This document shows positions 33,438 to 40,711 of a DNA stretch of 40,944 nt, one piece after another; the first letter of the stretch is position 1, and each line of letters starts with the position of its first letter. The position numbers were made by a program, and so were the translations under genes. A model generated the notes under the pieces. The model had not been told where the DNA came from and made no database searches. It was given only the letters and a program-made list of their open reading frames with translations. Origin of the DNA: Neisseriaceae bacterium (GTDB lineage: Bacteria > Pseudomonadota > Gammaproteobacteria > Burkholderiales > Neisseriaceae); assembly GCA_017446355.1 (NCBI GenBank), contig JAFSQZ010000195.1:1-40944 (forward strand). Reading direction: 5' to 3'.

Positions 33438-34448
33438 ATGAGTAAACGTGTTTTAACAGGGGTAACCACCACAGGCATTCCCCATCTAGGCAACTATGTC
33501 GGTGCCATTCGTCCTGCCATTGCCGCAGCCGCAGAACAAAACGTAGAATCCTATTTATTTTTAGCCAACTATCACGGCATCATCAAATGCCACGACCCAG
33601 CTATGATTGAAGAATCCACACGCGCCGTTGCTGCAACTTGGTTAGCCTGTGGATTAGACGTAGAGCGCACCACATTTTATCGTCAATCCGACATTCCTGA
33701 AATTCTAGAATTAAACTGGATTTTAACCTGCATCACCCCAAAAGGCTTAATGAACCGCGCACACGCCTATAAAGCAGCAGTACAAACCAATCTAGACGCA
33801 GGACAAGAAGACCAAGATTTCCAAATAGAAATGGGCTTATACACCTACCCTATTCTGATGACTGCCGACATTTTAATGTTCAAAGCCCACGATATTCCAG
33901 TTGGACGCGACCAAATTCAACACGTAGAAATGGCGCGTGATATTGCGCAACGTTTCAACCATCGTTTTGGTAAAGAAATATTTGTGCTGCCTGAAGCAAA
34001 AGTTGATGAAAACGTACAACTACTGGTCGGTTTAGATGGAAGAAAAATGTCCAAAAGTTATGGCAACACCATTCCCCTTTTCCAAACACCCAAACAACGT
34101 CAAAAAGCCATCAACAAAATCATTACCAATCTCAAAGAACCAGGAGAACCCAAACACAAAGACGAAAGCCCCTTGTTTGAAATTTATCAAGCATTTGCCA
34201 GTGTTGAAGAAACACGCGAATTTGAACGCGCACTCAACGAAGGTTTAGCTTGGGGAGAAGCCAAAAAAATCCTATCCGCAAAAATTGGTGAAGAATTAGA
34301 CAGTAAAACCGATGCCTACAACGACTTAATCGCTAACCCATCACGCATTGAAGACATCTTGCAAGCAGGCGCAAGCAAAGCACGTCAAGAAGCAAAAGAA
34401 TTATTGGCACAAGTCAAAGACGCAGTTGGTATTCGCGCATTGAAATAA
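33438..34448 (+). CDS. trpS: tryptophanyl-tRNA synthetase
   Basis: Class I aminoacyl-tRNA synthetase charging tRNA-Trp. 336 residues from MSKRVLTGVTTTGIPHLGNYVGA, where PHLGN is the HIGH-like motif. The second signature is GRKMSKSYGNTIPLF near residue 201. DIPVGRDQIQHVEMARDIAQRFN is the substrate region. AAAAGGAA precedes the chosen ATG. A longer frame starting inside the preceding gene is not supported. It converges with nudB, with a shared hairpin between them. Confidence 0.97.
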   Translation: MSKRVLTGVTTTGIPHLGNYVGAIRPAIAAAAEQNVESYLFLANYHGIIKCHDPAMIEESTRAVAATWLACGLDVERTTFYRQSDIPEILELNWILTCITPKGLMNRAHAYKAAVQTNLDAGQEDQDFQIEMGLYTYPILMTADILMFKAHDIPVGRDQIQHVEMARDIAQRFNHRFGKEIFVLPEAKVDENVQLLVGLDGRKMSKSYGNTIPLFQTPKQRQKAINKIITNLKEPGEPKHKDESPLFEIYQAFASVEETREFERALNEGLAWGEAKKILSAKIGEELDSKTDAYNDLIANPSRIEDILQAGASKARQEAKELLAQVKDAVGIRALK

Positions 34449-34462
34449 TGCACATCAATATT

Positions 34463-34499
34463 TTTCAGGCAGCCAGCATCTCATTCAGGCTGCCTGAAA
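34463..34499. terminator. DUS-derived hairpin between convergent trpS and nudB
   Basis: TTTCAGGCAGCC (34463-34474) pairs perfectly with GGCTGCCTGAAA (34488-34499) over 12 bp with a 13-base loop. T5 is on the left side, so it fits best as terminator of the converging transcripts. It overlaps the last codons of nudB. Confidence 0.65.
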
Positions 34500-34943
34500 C
34501 ACTTCCCACCATTTCAGAATAATTTCCCGATTGGAAGGAGAAAACACTAATTGTGCAGCTTGTGGTGCAGGCAACCATTGTTGCGCTGTGTGTTCGCTTA
34601 ATTGAACGACAGTCTTTTCAGGCAGCGTATAAGAAAACCAGTGTTCCGTGTTGTGTGTAACACCGTCTGGATAGCGGTGTCGCCAATGTTCAAAAATTTC
34701 GTATTGACAAGAATAATGCCAATCATCAAGCTTTTCAGGCAGCATAACAATGCCTGTTTCTTCTTTCACTTCACGCAAAGCTGCCTGAAAAGGCGTTTCA
34801 CCTAATTCCAAGCTGCCTGTAACCGACTGCCAAAATCCTGCTCTGTCTTTGCGTTCTAACAGTAATACATTTCCACCATCATCGTGCAGCAACACCAAGA
34901 CGGAAACAGGAATTTTTTTGGTAGGCTTGGTAAGGGTAGACAT
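34485..34943 (-). CDS. nudB: dihydroneopterin triphosphate diphosphatase (Nudix)
   Basis: Removes pyrophosphate from dihydroneopterin triphosphate in folate synthesis. 152 residues. The Nudix box is GSLELGETPFQAALREVKEETGI split over residues about 42-64 (GETPFQAALREVKEET visible). NudB-specific features are FWQSVTGSLE, EHWRHRYPDGVTHNTEHWF and EHTAQQWLPAPQAAQL. The ATG directly follows the stop of the mscS-like gene (TAAATG), so translation is probably coupled. Several partial DUS lie inside. The C-terminus (WWEVFQAA) is encoded by the hairpin DUS. Confidence 0.92.
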   Translation of the reverse strand: MSTLTKPTKKIPVSVLVLLHDDGGNVLLLERKDRAGFWQSVTGSLELGETPFQAALREVKEETGIVMLPEKLDDWHYSCQYEIFEHWRHRYPDGVTHNTEHWFSYTLPEKTVVQLSEHTAQQWLPAPQAAQLVFSPSNREIILKWWEVFQAA

Positions 34944-36335
34944 TTAACTGTTTTCTTTGGTTTCGTTAATGACAGTATTGTTTTGTACGGCTTGCATCGC
35001 TTGCAACAAGGCTTGATGATTAAGATTGTTTTCACTGGGTGCAAAACGAATTTCACGTTGTGGGAATGGGAAATCTATGTTTTCTTCGTTAAAACGTTGC
35101 CAAATGGTCAGGAAAATAGCAGAAAATAATCCCATATAACCATTTTCAGGGTCTTTGACCCAAAAACCAACACGTAAATCAATGCCGTTTGCACCAAAAC
35201 CTACTAAAAATGCACCAGGTGGCGACTCTTCTGTATCTACACGTTCTTGTGCCGCTGCTGCTTCGGTCAAAATGGTCAAAGCTCGAGGAACATCAGTCGC
35301 ATAAGCAACTTGCACATCAAGCAATTGGAAAACTTTTGTGTCGGTATAGGATTCGTTGATAACTGGAGAAGTAACAAAAGTTTCATTAGGAATTAAGGCT
35401 TCTTGTCCTGTGTGATTACGTAACACAACAAAACGAGAAGTGATTTTGGTAACGTGTCCAGTAAAGTTATTTACCGTTAAACGGTCGCCAATACGCACGG
35501 ATTTATCGGCAAGAATAATAAAACCTGAAATGTAGTTGCTGGCAATTTTTTGTAAACCAAAACCAAAACCAACACCCAATGCACCACTTAATACCGATAA
35601 TGCACTTAAATTGATGCCGATGGTGGGCAAGGCAATAATGACGGATAAAAAGACAATTAGACCTGTAACAATTTTAGACAACATCATACGCAAGTTAGGG
35701 TCTAAACTGGTAATACCCATCACTTTATGCGTAGCGGTTCGGTTGAGCCACATCATAATAATGCCAAAAATAGTGAGCCAAAAAATTGCCAACACAATCA
35801 TCAGCATATTGAGCTTAAACGAACCAAAATTAAATTGAACGCTTTCTAATGCTTTACCAATAACTGCATCGTAACCACTTAAACGCAGCAAAAAATAGCC
35901 CCACAAAATTAAATTTAAAATGTGTTTAATGCGCGTAAATAAAGTGCTGTGTGGCGGTAATGCCATTTGCAACAACCAAATAAACACGCGTGTAAACAAC
36001 ATCCAATGGGCTATCAATGCCATTAAACGTAGCCACACCGTACCCAAGCCCATCAGTTGCCAAGAAGTCATCGCAACCATACTGGCTATCAGCATCACAA
36101 TGGGTTGTAAAAGTTGTTGTGTCAGCAATCGCAAAGGCTGCCAAGGAAGATTTTGAATACTGGGCAAACGAGCAATGTGGCGCGTGATAAGATAAACCAC
36201 CAACATAAATGCCAACATTAATCCCAAACCCAGCCACAAACCAGATGAACGAATATCGCTATTAAGTAAAAGTTGACGAAACACTTCGCGCGATAAAATA
36301 CTGTTGAAAAAACCTTCTAATTGCGAAAAATCCAT
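34944..36335 (-). CDS. small-conductance mechanosensitive channel, MscS family
   Basis: Relieves turgor in osmotic downshock. About 463 residues. Five or more N-terminal membrane segments (for example LGLGLMLAFMLVVYLITRHI, LNMLMIVLAIFWLTIFGII), then the pore helix region ALSVLSGALGVGFGFGLQKI with the Gly/Ala-rich packing, and the MscS beta domain SGFIILADKSVRIGDRL, TKITSRFVVLRNHTGQEALIPN and VTSPVINES. More membrane helices than the small E. coli MscS, so it is of the larger YbdG/YnaI-like kind. An upstream ATG (36359) sits in a DUS; neither start has a strong ribosome site. Confidence 0.9.
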   Translation of the reverse strand: MDFSQLEGFFNSILSREVFRQLLLNSDIRSSGLWLGLGLMLAFMLVVYLITRHIARLPSIQNLPWQPLRLLTQQLLQPIVMLIASMVAMTSWQLMGLGTVWLRLMALIAHWMLFTRVFIWLLQMALPPHSTLFTRIKHILNLILWGYFLLRLSGYDAVIGKALESVQFNFGSFKLNMLMIVLAIFWLTIFGIIMMWLNRTATHKVMGITSLDPNLRMMLSKIVTGLIVFLSVIIALPTIGINLSALSVLSGALGVGFGFGLQKIASNYISGFIILADKSVRIGDRLTVNNFTGHVTKITSRFVVLRNHTGQEALIPNETFVTSPVINESYTDTKVFQLLDVQVAYATDVPRALTILTEAAAAQERVDTEESPPGAFLVGFGANGIDLRVGFWVKDPENGYMGLFSAIFLTIWQRFNEENIDFPFPQREIRFAPSENNLNHQALLQAMQAVQNNTVINETKENS

Positions 36336-36470
36336 GGTTACCAATCCATATAAAATCATTCAGGCAGCCTGAACAGACAGCCTGAAAAAATGAGAACAAC
36401 ATTATAAAAGGTAGTAGAAAAATCTCAAACACAAAGACCTATTTTACGCGAATTTTGTTGGAAACTTCGC

Positions 36471-36476
36471 TATAAT
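36471..36476 (+). promoter_or_regulatory. consensus -10 box upstream of pgk
   Basis: TATAAT in TTCGCTATAATAGCG, 74 bases before the pgk ATG. No convincing -35 at 16-18 bp. A DUS (36489-36503) lies in the leader. Confidence 0.5.
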
Positions 36477-36550
36477 AGCGTGATTCTTTTCAGGCTGCCT
36501 GAAAACGTTGCCAATTGAAAACGTTTAACTACTTTTACAAGGAATAAACC

Positions 36551-37729
36551 ATGAGTTTTCTAAAATTAACCGAACAAAACGTCACCGGTAAAACCGTATT
36601 GATACGTGCGGATTTAAATGTACCGTTTAAAGATGGTCGCATTGCAGACGACACACGTATTCGCGCTTCTTTACCTTCCATTGAATATTGTTTAAATCAA
36701 GGCGCAAGCGTCATTGTGATGACCCATTTAGGTCGTCCAACCGAAGGAGAACTAAAACCAGAAGACGATGTTGCACCTGTGGCAGAATATTTAGGTAACT
36801 TATTGAAAAAAGAAGTAAAAGTATTAAACGATTGGCGTGAAAACCCACCAAAACTCAATGCAGGTGAAGTTGCCTTATTGCAAAATGTACGCATCAACAA
36901 AGGCGAAAAGAAAAACGATGCCGCATTAGGTCAAGCATATGCCGCCTTATGTGATGTATTTGTAAACGATGCATTCGGCACAGCACACCGCGCTCAAGCA
37001 TCAACAGAAGCTGTTGCAGCGGCTGCGCCTATATCTGTGGCAGGAATTCTAATGTCAGCTGAACTAGATGCATTAGGCAAAGCTTTGCAATCCCCTGCTC
37101 GTCCAATGGTAGCCATTGTTGCAGGCAGCAAAGTATCTACTAAATTAACCATTTTAGAAAGTTTAGCAGACAAAGTAGATCAACTGATTGTGGGCGGTGG
37201 TATTGCCAACACATTCTTATTGGCGCAAGGCAAAAATATTGGAAACTCTTTGGCTGAACCTGATTTAGTGGACGAAGCAAAAAAAATCATAGACAAAATG
37301 GCAGCAAAAGGTGGCGTTGTGCCACTACCTGTTGATGTAGTATGTGCCAAAGAATTTTCTGAAAATGCACCTGCTATTGCCAAATCCATTGATGAAGTAG
37401 CCGCTGATGATATGATTTTAGACATTGGCGAACAATCTGCACAAACACTGGCTGAAATGCTGAAAAACGCTGGAACCATTGTTTGGAATGGTCCTGTTGG
37501 CGTATTTGAATTTGCACAATTTGCCAAAGGCACAGAAATCGTTGCACAAGCCGTAGCGCAAAGCAAAGGCTTTTCTATTGCAGGCGGTGGCGACACTTTA
37601 GCTGCCATTGCAAAATTCGGCATTACCGAACAAATCGGTTACATTTCCACAGGTGGCGGCGCATTTCTAGAATTTCTAGAAGGCAAAGAATTACCTGCTG
37701 TAGCTGCATTAGAAAAATTTGCACAATAA
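36551..37729 (+). CDS. pgk: phosphoglycerate kinase
   Basis: Glycolytic and gluconeogenic enzyme making ATP from 1,3-bisphosphoglycerate. 392 residues, usual length. Motifs: VLIRADLNVPFKDGRIADDTR, MTHLGRPTEG, NDAFGTAHRAQAST, AIVAGSKVSTKL, ADKVDQLIVGGGIANTFL, VWNGPVGVFEF and the adenine loop AGGGDTLAAI followed by STGGGAFLEFLEG. A ribosome site (AAGGAA) precedes the ATG. It stands alone and is followed by a strong DUS-pair hairpin. Confidence 0.98.
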   Translation: MSFLKLTEQNVTGKTVLIRADLNVPFKDGRIADDTRIRASLPSIEYCLNQGASVIVMTHLGRPTEGELKPEDDVAPVAEYLGNLLKKEVKVLNDWRENPPKLNAGEVALLQNVRINKGEKKNDAALGQAYAALCDVFVNDAFGTAHRAQASTEAVAAAAPISVAGILMSAELDALGKALQSPARPMVAIVAGSKVSTKLTILESLADKVDQLIVGGGIANTFLLAQGKNIGNSLAEPDLVDEAKKIIDKMAAKGGVVPLPVDVVCAKEFSENAPAIAKSIDEVAADDMILDIGEQSAQTLAEMLKNAGTIVWNGPVGVFEFAQFAKGTEIVAQAVAQSKGFSIAGGGDTLAAIAKFGITEQIGYISTGGGAFLEFLEGKELPAVAALEKFAQ

Positions 37730-37747
37730 TCACATATCTTTTACGCA

Positions 37748-37793
37748 TTCAGGCAGCCTGAACAAAAAAACTTTGAGTTTCAGGCTGCCTGAA
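37748..37793 (+). repeat. inverted DUS pair after pgk (possible terminator)
   Basis: TTCAGGCAGCCTGAA at 37748-37762 and its exact reverse complement at 37779-37793 give a perfect 15-bp stem over a 16-base loop, 18 bases after the pgk stop. No T-run follows. Confidence 0.8.
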
Positions 37794-37852
37794 CGTCCAT
37801 AAACCACTTTTAAACGCCTACAAAACGAATTTCTGCGAGCAAAGTAAAGCTA

Positions 37853-38057
37853 AAACTTTGTTTGACAAATCCAAAACAAAGTTTCTGCGAACCATAAGGC
37901 GAAGCTAAAAAAGATACGGTCATTGCAAGACTTAAACACAGTTCAAGGCGTGGCAATCTCCAAACTACGGAGAACAAACTTTGATTGATACATAGCAATG
38001 ACGCAGATTAAATCAGGAGATTGCCACAACTTGACTATCGTCAAGTCTCGCAATGAC
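37853..38057. repeat. cluster of REP-like inverted repeats
   Basis: Two copies of the element also seen at 3379 lie here in opposite orientation: GTCATTGCAAG...GGCAATCTCC at 37919-37961 and GGAGATTGCCAC...CTCGCAATGAC at 38016-38057. The second contains the hairpin ACTTGAC-tatc-GTCAAGT (38029-38046). Upstream, AAACTTTGTTT and AAACAAAGTTT (37853-37863, 37874-37884) form another dyad. The segment TTTCTGCGA..GCGAAGCTAAAA also recurs, inverted, near 38160-38200. No gene was seen between 37794 and 38082. Confidence 0.7.
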
Positions 38058-38082
38058 AGAAATTTTGAAATATTTCAGGCTA

Positions 38083-38153
38083 GGCAGATTAAAGTTTCAA
38101 GTGCAACACTTTAAGTGTTGTTGAAATACTTCTTTTGGTGTTTACCAGCCTAA
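38083..38153 (-). mobile_element. IS30-type remnant: transposase C-terminus and right end
   Basis: Read leftward, the sequence gives LGW*TPKEVFQQHLKCCT and a stop at 38099-38097. LG[WY]KTP is the C-terminal signature of IS30 transposases; here the Lys codon is a stop (TAA for AAA). It is followed by an IS-end-like segment ending at 38083, similar to the one at 5280. Only the last 20 or so residues are left. Orientation is opposite to the 5' remnant at 5280-5590. Confidence 0.65.
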
Positions 38154-38206
38154 TGACTTTGGCTTCGCAGAAACTTCGTTTTAACTTCACTTCGTTCGCG
38201 GAAACT

Positions 38207-38344
38207 AAGAAATTGGTTCGATTTATCAATTTTTATAACACGGTTAAGCCTCATTCAGGACTGAATGGCGATACTCCTTTTGAAGTCTTGAAGGCTTTAT
38301 TCTCAACCCATTGTGTAAATAACGCGATGATTTCTAACAGATAA
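38207..38344 (+). pseudogene. 3' end of a second transposase (IS3/IS481-like integrase domain)
   Basis: In frame: LVRFINFYNTVKPHSGLNGD, then TPFEVLKALF and a tail ending CVNNAMISNR. 'YN...PH.gLng.TP.e.l' is the end of the rve integrase domain in IS3/IS481-type transposases. The open frame continues upstream to an ATG at 38135, but that part is only the REP-like repeat and antisense IS30 DNA. About 45 residues remain. It abuts the broken glycosyltransferase gene. Confidence 0.7.
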
Positions 38345-38945
38345 GTTAATATTATTACCTAAATTTTCTATACTAACTTTATTGACAGCTTTGTTAAATC
38401 TATACTTTAATGGATGTCTATCTCTAACCTTAAGAAATTTATTTTTTTCTACACAAAACACAAGATTAGCAACAACCATTTTTAGATTGTTATTGTGTGC
38501 AATAGTTTCATCAGCATTTTTGAAATAATCCACATCAACAAAATCATCGGGATCAATAAATGTTACCCAATCAGCTTTTACACATTGTAATCCCAAGTTG
38601 CGTGCCGATGCTTGCCCGCCATTTTCTTTATAATAATAGTGGATATTATTTGGATATTTTTTCTGCCATTTTTTTATAATGGCAGCAGAGTGATCACTTG
38701 AACCATCATCTACTAGAATAAGCTGGATATGTTTTTTAAAATCCAAGCTTTGGTGAACCAAACTATTAAAATAGTCGTCTAAATATTTCTCAACATTGTA
38801 TACAGCAGAAACTACCGCATATTAATATTTTCCATTGTACTTAGGTATGTAGTTTCAATCGCAAGATGTGATGTTTTACATACATATCACGAAAAAATTT
38901 TTTTGGATCTCTGAATAATTTTTTTAACTTCTTATTTTGTAACAT
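38345..38945 (-). pseudogene. broken capsule-type glycosyltransferase (GT2 family)
   Basis: Leftward reading begins at ATG 38945-38943 with MLQNKKLKKLFRDPKKFFRD, a leader typical of capsule and surface-sugar transferases, and stops after 34 residues. One base out of frame, PKYNGKY follows, then a TAA in place of a Lys codon (38825-38823), then YAVVSAVYNVEKYLDDYFNS. The GT2 nucleotide-sugar domain continues with ILVDDGSSDHSAAII, ENGGQASARNLGLQ and VTFIDPDDFVD (the DxD-like site). It is cut off after about 125 residues, where the transposase remnant begins. So there are three lesions: frameshift, nonsense and 3' truncation. Confidence 0.8.
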
Positions 38946-38997
38946 AATATCATTCTTTCATTTAAATGTTTCGCAAGAAAAATCCTTATCAACAGTT

Positions 38998-39378
38998 TTA
39001 AACATCAATAATATTGTCTTTGTCTTCTTTTCTTAAAAACCATTTACTCATTAGTGCTTCTGCTTTGGCCTTATGTATGGGTTTGACATAAGCAGCGGTG
39101 GTTGCTAGGGCTGCAAGAAGTACAGCTAAATCATCGGTAAAACCTGCCATCGGTATAACATCTGGAATGGTATCAATTGGAAAAATTAGGTAACCCAATG
39201 CGCCATAAATGGTACGCTTTGCCCATTTTGGCGTTTCTTGATCAAGTGCTGCATAATAAAGTTGCAAGGCAGGTACGATTACTTTTTGACCTGCACTTTT
39301 GATGATTTTGGGTATTTTGGCAAACAGTTTTTGTTTGGAATAATATTGTTCATGCCGTTTGGTTTGATGTCTGTCCAT
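38998..39378 (-). CDS. YkvA family protein (DUF1232)
   Basis: 126 residues. The DUF1232 core is visible as GALGYLIFPIDTIPDVIPMA and GFTDDLAVLLAALATTAAYV (about residues 59-98), which form two membrane-embedded or hydrophobic helices. The N-terminus is basic and polar (MDRHQTKRHEQYYSKQK), and the C-terminus is charged. Function of the family is unknown. GAGAAA lies before the ATG. It is last in a leftward row after pncC, from which it is separated by 80 bases with a partial DUS. Confidence 0.85.
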   Translation of the reverse strand: MDRHQTKRHEQYYSKQKLFAKIPKIIKSAGQKVIVPALQLYYAALDQETPKWAKRTIYGALGYLIFPIDTIPDVIPMAGFTDDLAVLLAALATTAAYVKPIHKAKAEALMSKWFLRKEDKDNIIDV

Positions 39379-39458
39379 TTTTTGTTTCTCATATAGTTTA
39401 TCTATATGATAGCAAACATTTTCAGGCAGCGTGGCGGTTTTACACTGCTTAAATGTGA

Positions 39459-39938
39459 TTATTTACGATGGTTGTATAAATACGTTGCAAAAAATCGCAA
39501 AGCAAAGCGTACCGCTTGTTCTCGTATTTGTTGTCTATCACCTTCAAAAAGGGCGTGTTCTGCAAAAATCTGTCCTTTGGTTGCGAGACCAAACCAAACT
39601 GTGCCTACAGGTTTTTCTTCTGTTCCACCGTCAGGTCCTGCAATACCTGAAATACTTAATGCATAATCACTTTTGGCTGCAATGAGTGCGCCTAATGCCA
39701 TTTCTTGCACGGTTTCTTTGCTAACCGCTCCATAATGACGTAATGTGCTAACGTTTACATTAAGTATTTGTGTCTTGGCACTGTCTGCGTAAGTAATGTA
39801 TGCACGTTCAAAAAAGGCTGAACTGCCTGCACGCGAAGTAATCGCGGCAGATAATAGTCCTCCTGTACACGATTCGGCACATGTCAGTGTTTGTTTACGT
39901 TCAGTAAGCTCGTTTGCAATGTATTCAAGAATATTCAT
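39459..39938 (-). CDS. pncC: nicotinamide-nucleotide amidase (CinA C-terminal domain)
   Basis: Deamidates nicotinamide mononucleotide to nicotinate mononucleotide in NAD recycling. 159 residues, stand-alone PncC without the CinA N-domain. Motifs: LTCAESCTGGLLSAAITSRAG (catalytic Ser; the run is residues about 18-38), GAVSKETVQEMALGA, SISGIAGPDGGTEEKPVGTV and the end ALRFFATYLYNH. It lies 15 bases after zapD in the same direction, so probably the same operon as coaE-zapD. Confidence 0.94.
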   Translation of the reverse strand: MNILEYIANELTERKQTLTCAESCTGGLLSAAITSRAGSSAFFERAYITYADSAKTQILNVNVSTLRHYGAVSKETVQEMALGALIAAKSDYALSISGIAGPDGGTEEKPVGTVWFGLATKGQIFAEHALFEGDRQQIREQAVRFALRFFATYLYNHRK

Positions 39939-39953
39939 AATGTTTATATTATT

Positions 39954-40700
39954 TTAAAGAGTATTGAAACTACAAATTTTCATACAAAATGGAACATCGC
40001 GTTCAACTTGTTGTCCACGCACTTGGTTTTGACTGGCTGTTAAAAAACGAATATGCGTGAAGTATTTATTGGCTGCAACTTCTGGTAAAACATTTTCTGC
40101 GAGATCTAATTCAATGGTCAGTAAGTGCATATCTTGCGCTAAACTGCTGTATTGATAATTGCCTTTCTTGGCATTGCATTCTAAAACAGTTGGCTGACTT
40201 CGCAAAATTTCTAACAGTAATTCAGTTGCATGATATGTTGGCATAATCGCTTTTGACCAAGTCATTAAGTCTTGTTTTCTTTTTTCTGGGGAAATTTGTT
40301 GCCAAAGATAATAACTTGGAAATTCAATCGGCGTGGTTGCACCTGCAATTTGCATACGCTGCTTCATTGCCATTAACCATTCATTATCGCGAATGTGTTG
40401 TCCAAATTTTTGTTGTACTTCTTGCAAATCTTGTGCAACTTGGTTGACACGGTCTAGTAATTCTGGATTGGATTGAGTGGTGTGTAATCTTTGTCGTTGT
40501 CGTTCCAGTTCTTGCAATATATCACGTTTTAATTCAACACGTGATGAGCATTCCATAATTTCAAATAGACTGGTGATGGCAACGTGATGCAGCCATTTGT
40601 CTTCACTTTCTAAATTGTGTGTGAAACGACAAAATAAGTGTTTGATGCGAATAAAACTTCTTACGCGCTCGGACAAAGGATGATCAAAAGTAACAATCAT
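39954..40700 (-). CDS. zapD: cell division protein ZapD
   Basis: Bundles FtsZ filaments and, in E. coli, binds the FtsZ C-terminal peptide. 248 residues from MIVTFDHPLSERVRSFIRIK, which matches the family start. An ATG five codons upstream overlaps the coaE stop (ATGA) and is the alternative. An all-helical N-terminal half (ITSLFEIMECSSRVELKRDI, LQELERQRQRL) is followed by the beta-rich C-terminal half (FPSYYLWQQ, NYQYSSL, IRFLTASQNQVRGQQVERDVPF). It sits directly after coaE, as in other beta- and gammaproteobacteria. The match to the family is clear even though the sequence is not highly conserved. Confidence 0.9.
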   Translation of the reverse strand: MIVTFDHPLSERVRSFIRIKHLFCRFTHNLESEDKWLHHVAITSLFEIMECSSRVELKRDILQELERQRQRLHTTQSNPELLDRVNQVAQDLQEVQQKFGQHIRDNEWLMAMKQRMQIAGATTPIEFPSYYLWQQISPEKRKQDLMTWSKAIMPTYHATELLLEILRSQPTVLECNAKKGNYQYSSLAQDMHLLTIELDLAENVLPEVAANKYFTHIRFLTASQNQVRGQQVERDVPFCMKICSFNTL

Positions 40701-40711
40701 AATGATTTTTC

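Noticed and set aside
38135..38344. 69-residue plus-strand open frame as a whole gene
   Set aside because: Its first third is antisense IS30 and REP-like repeat; only the last 45 residues are transposase-derived, so it was listed as a pseudogene fragment.
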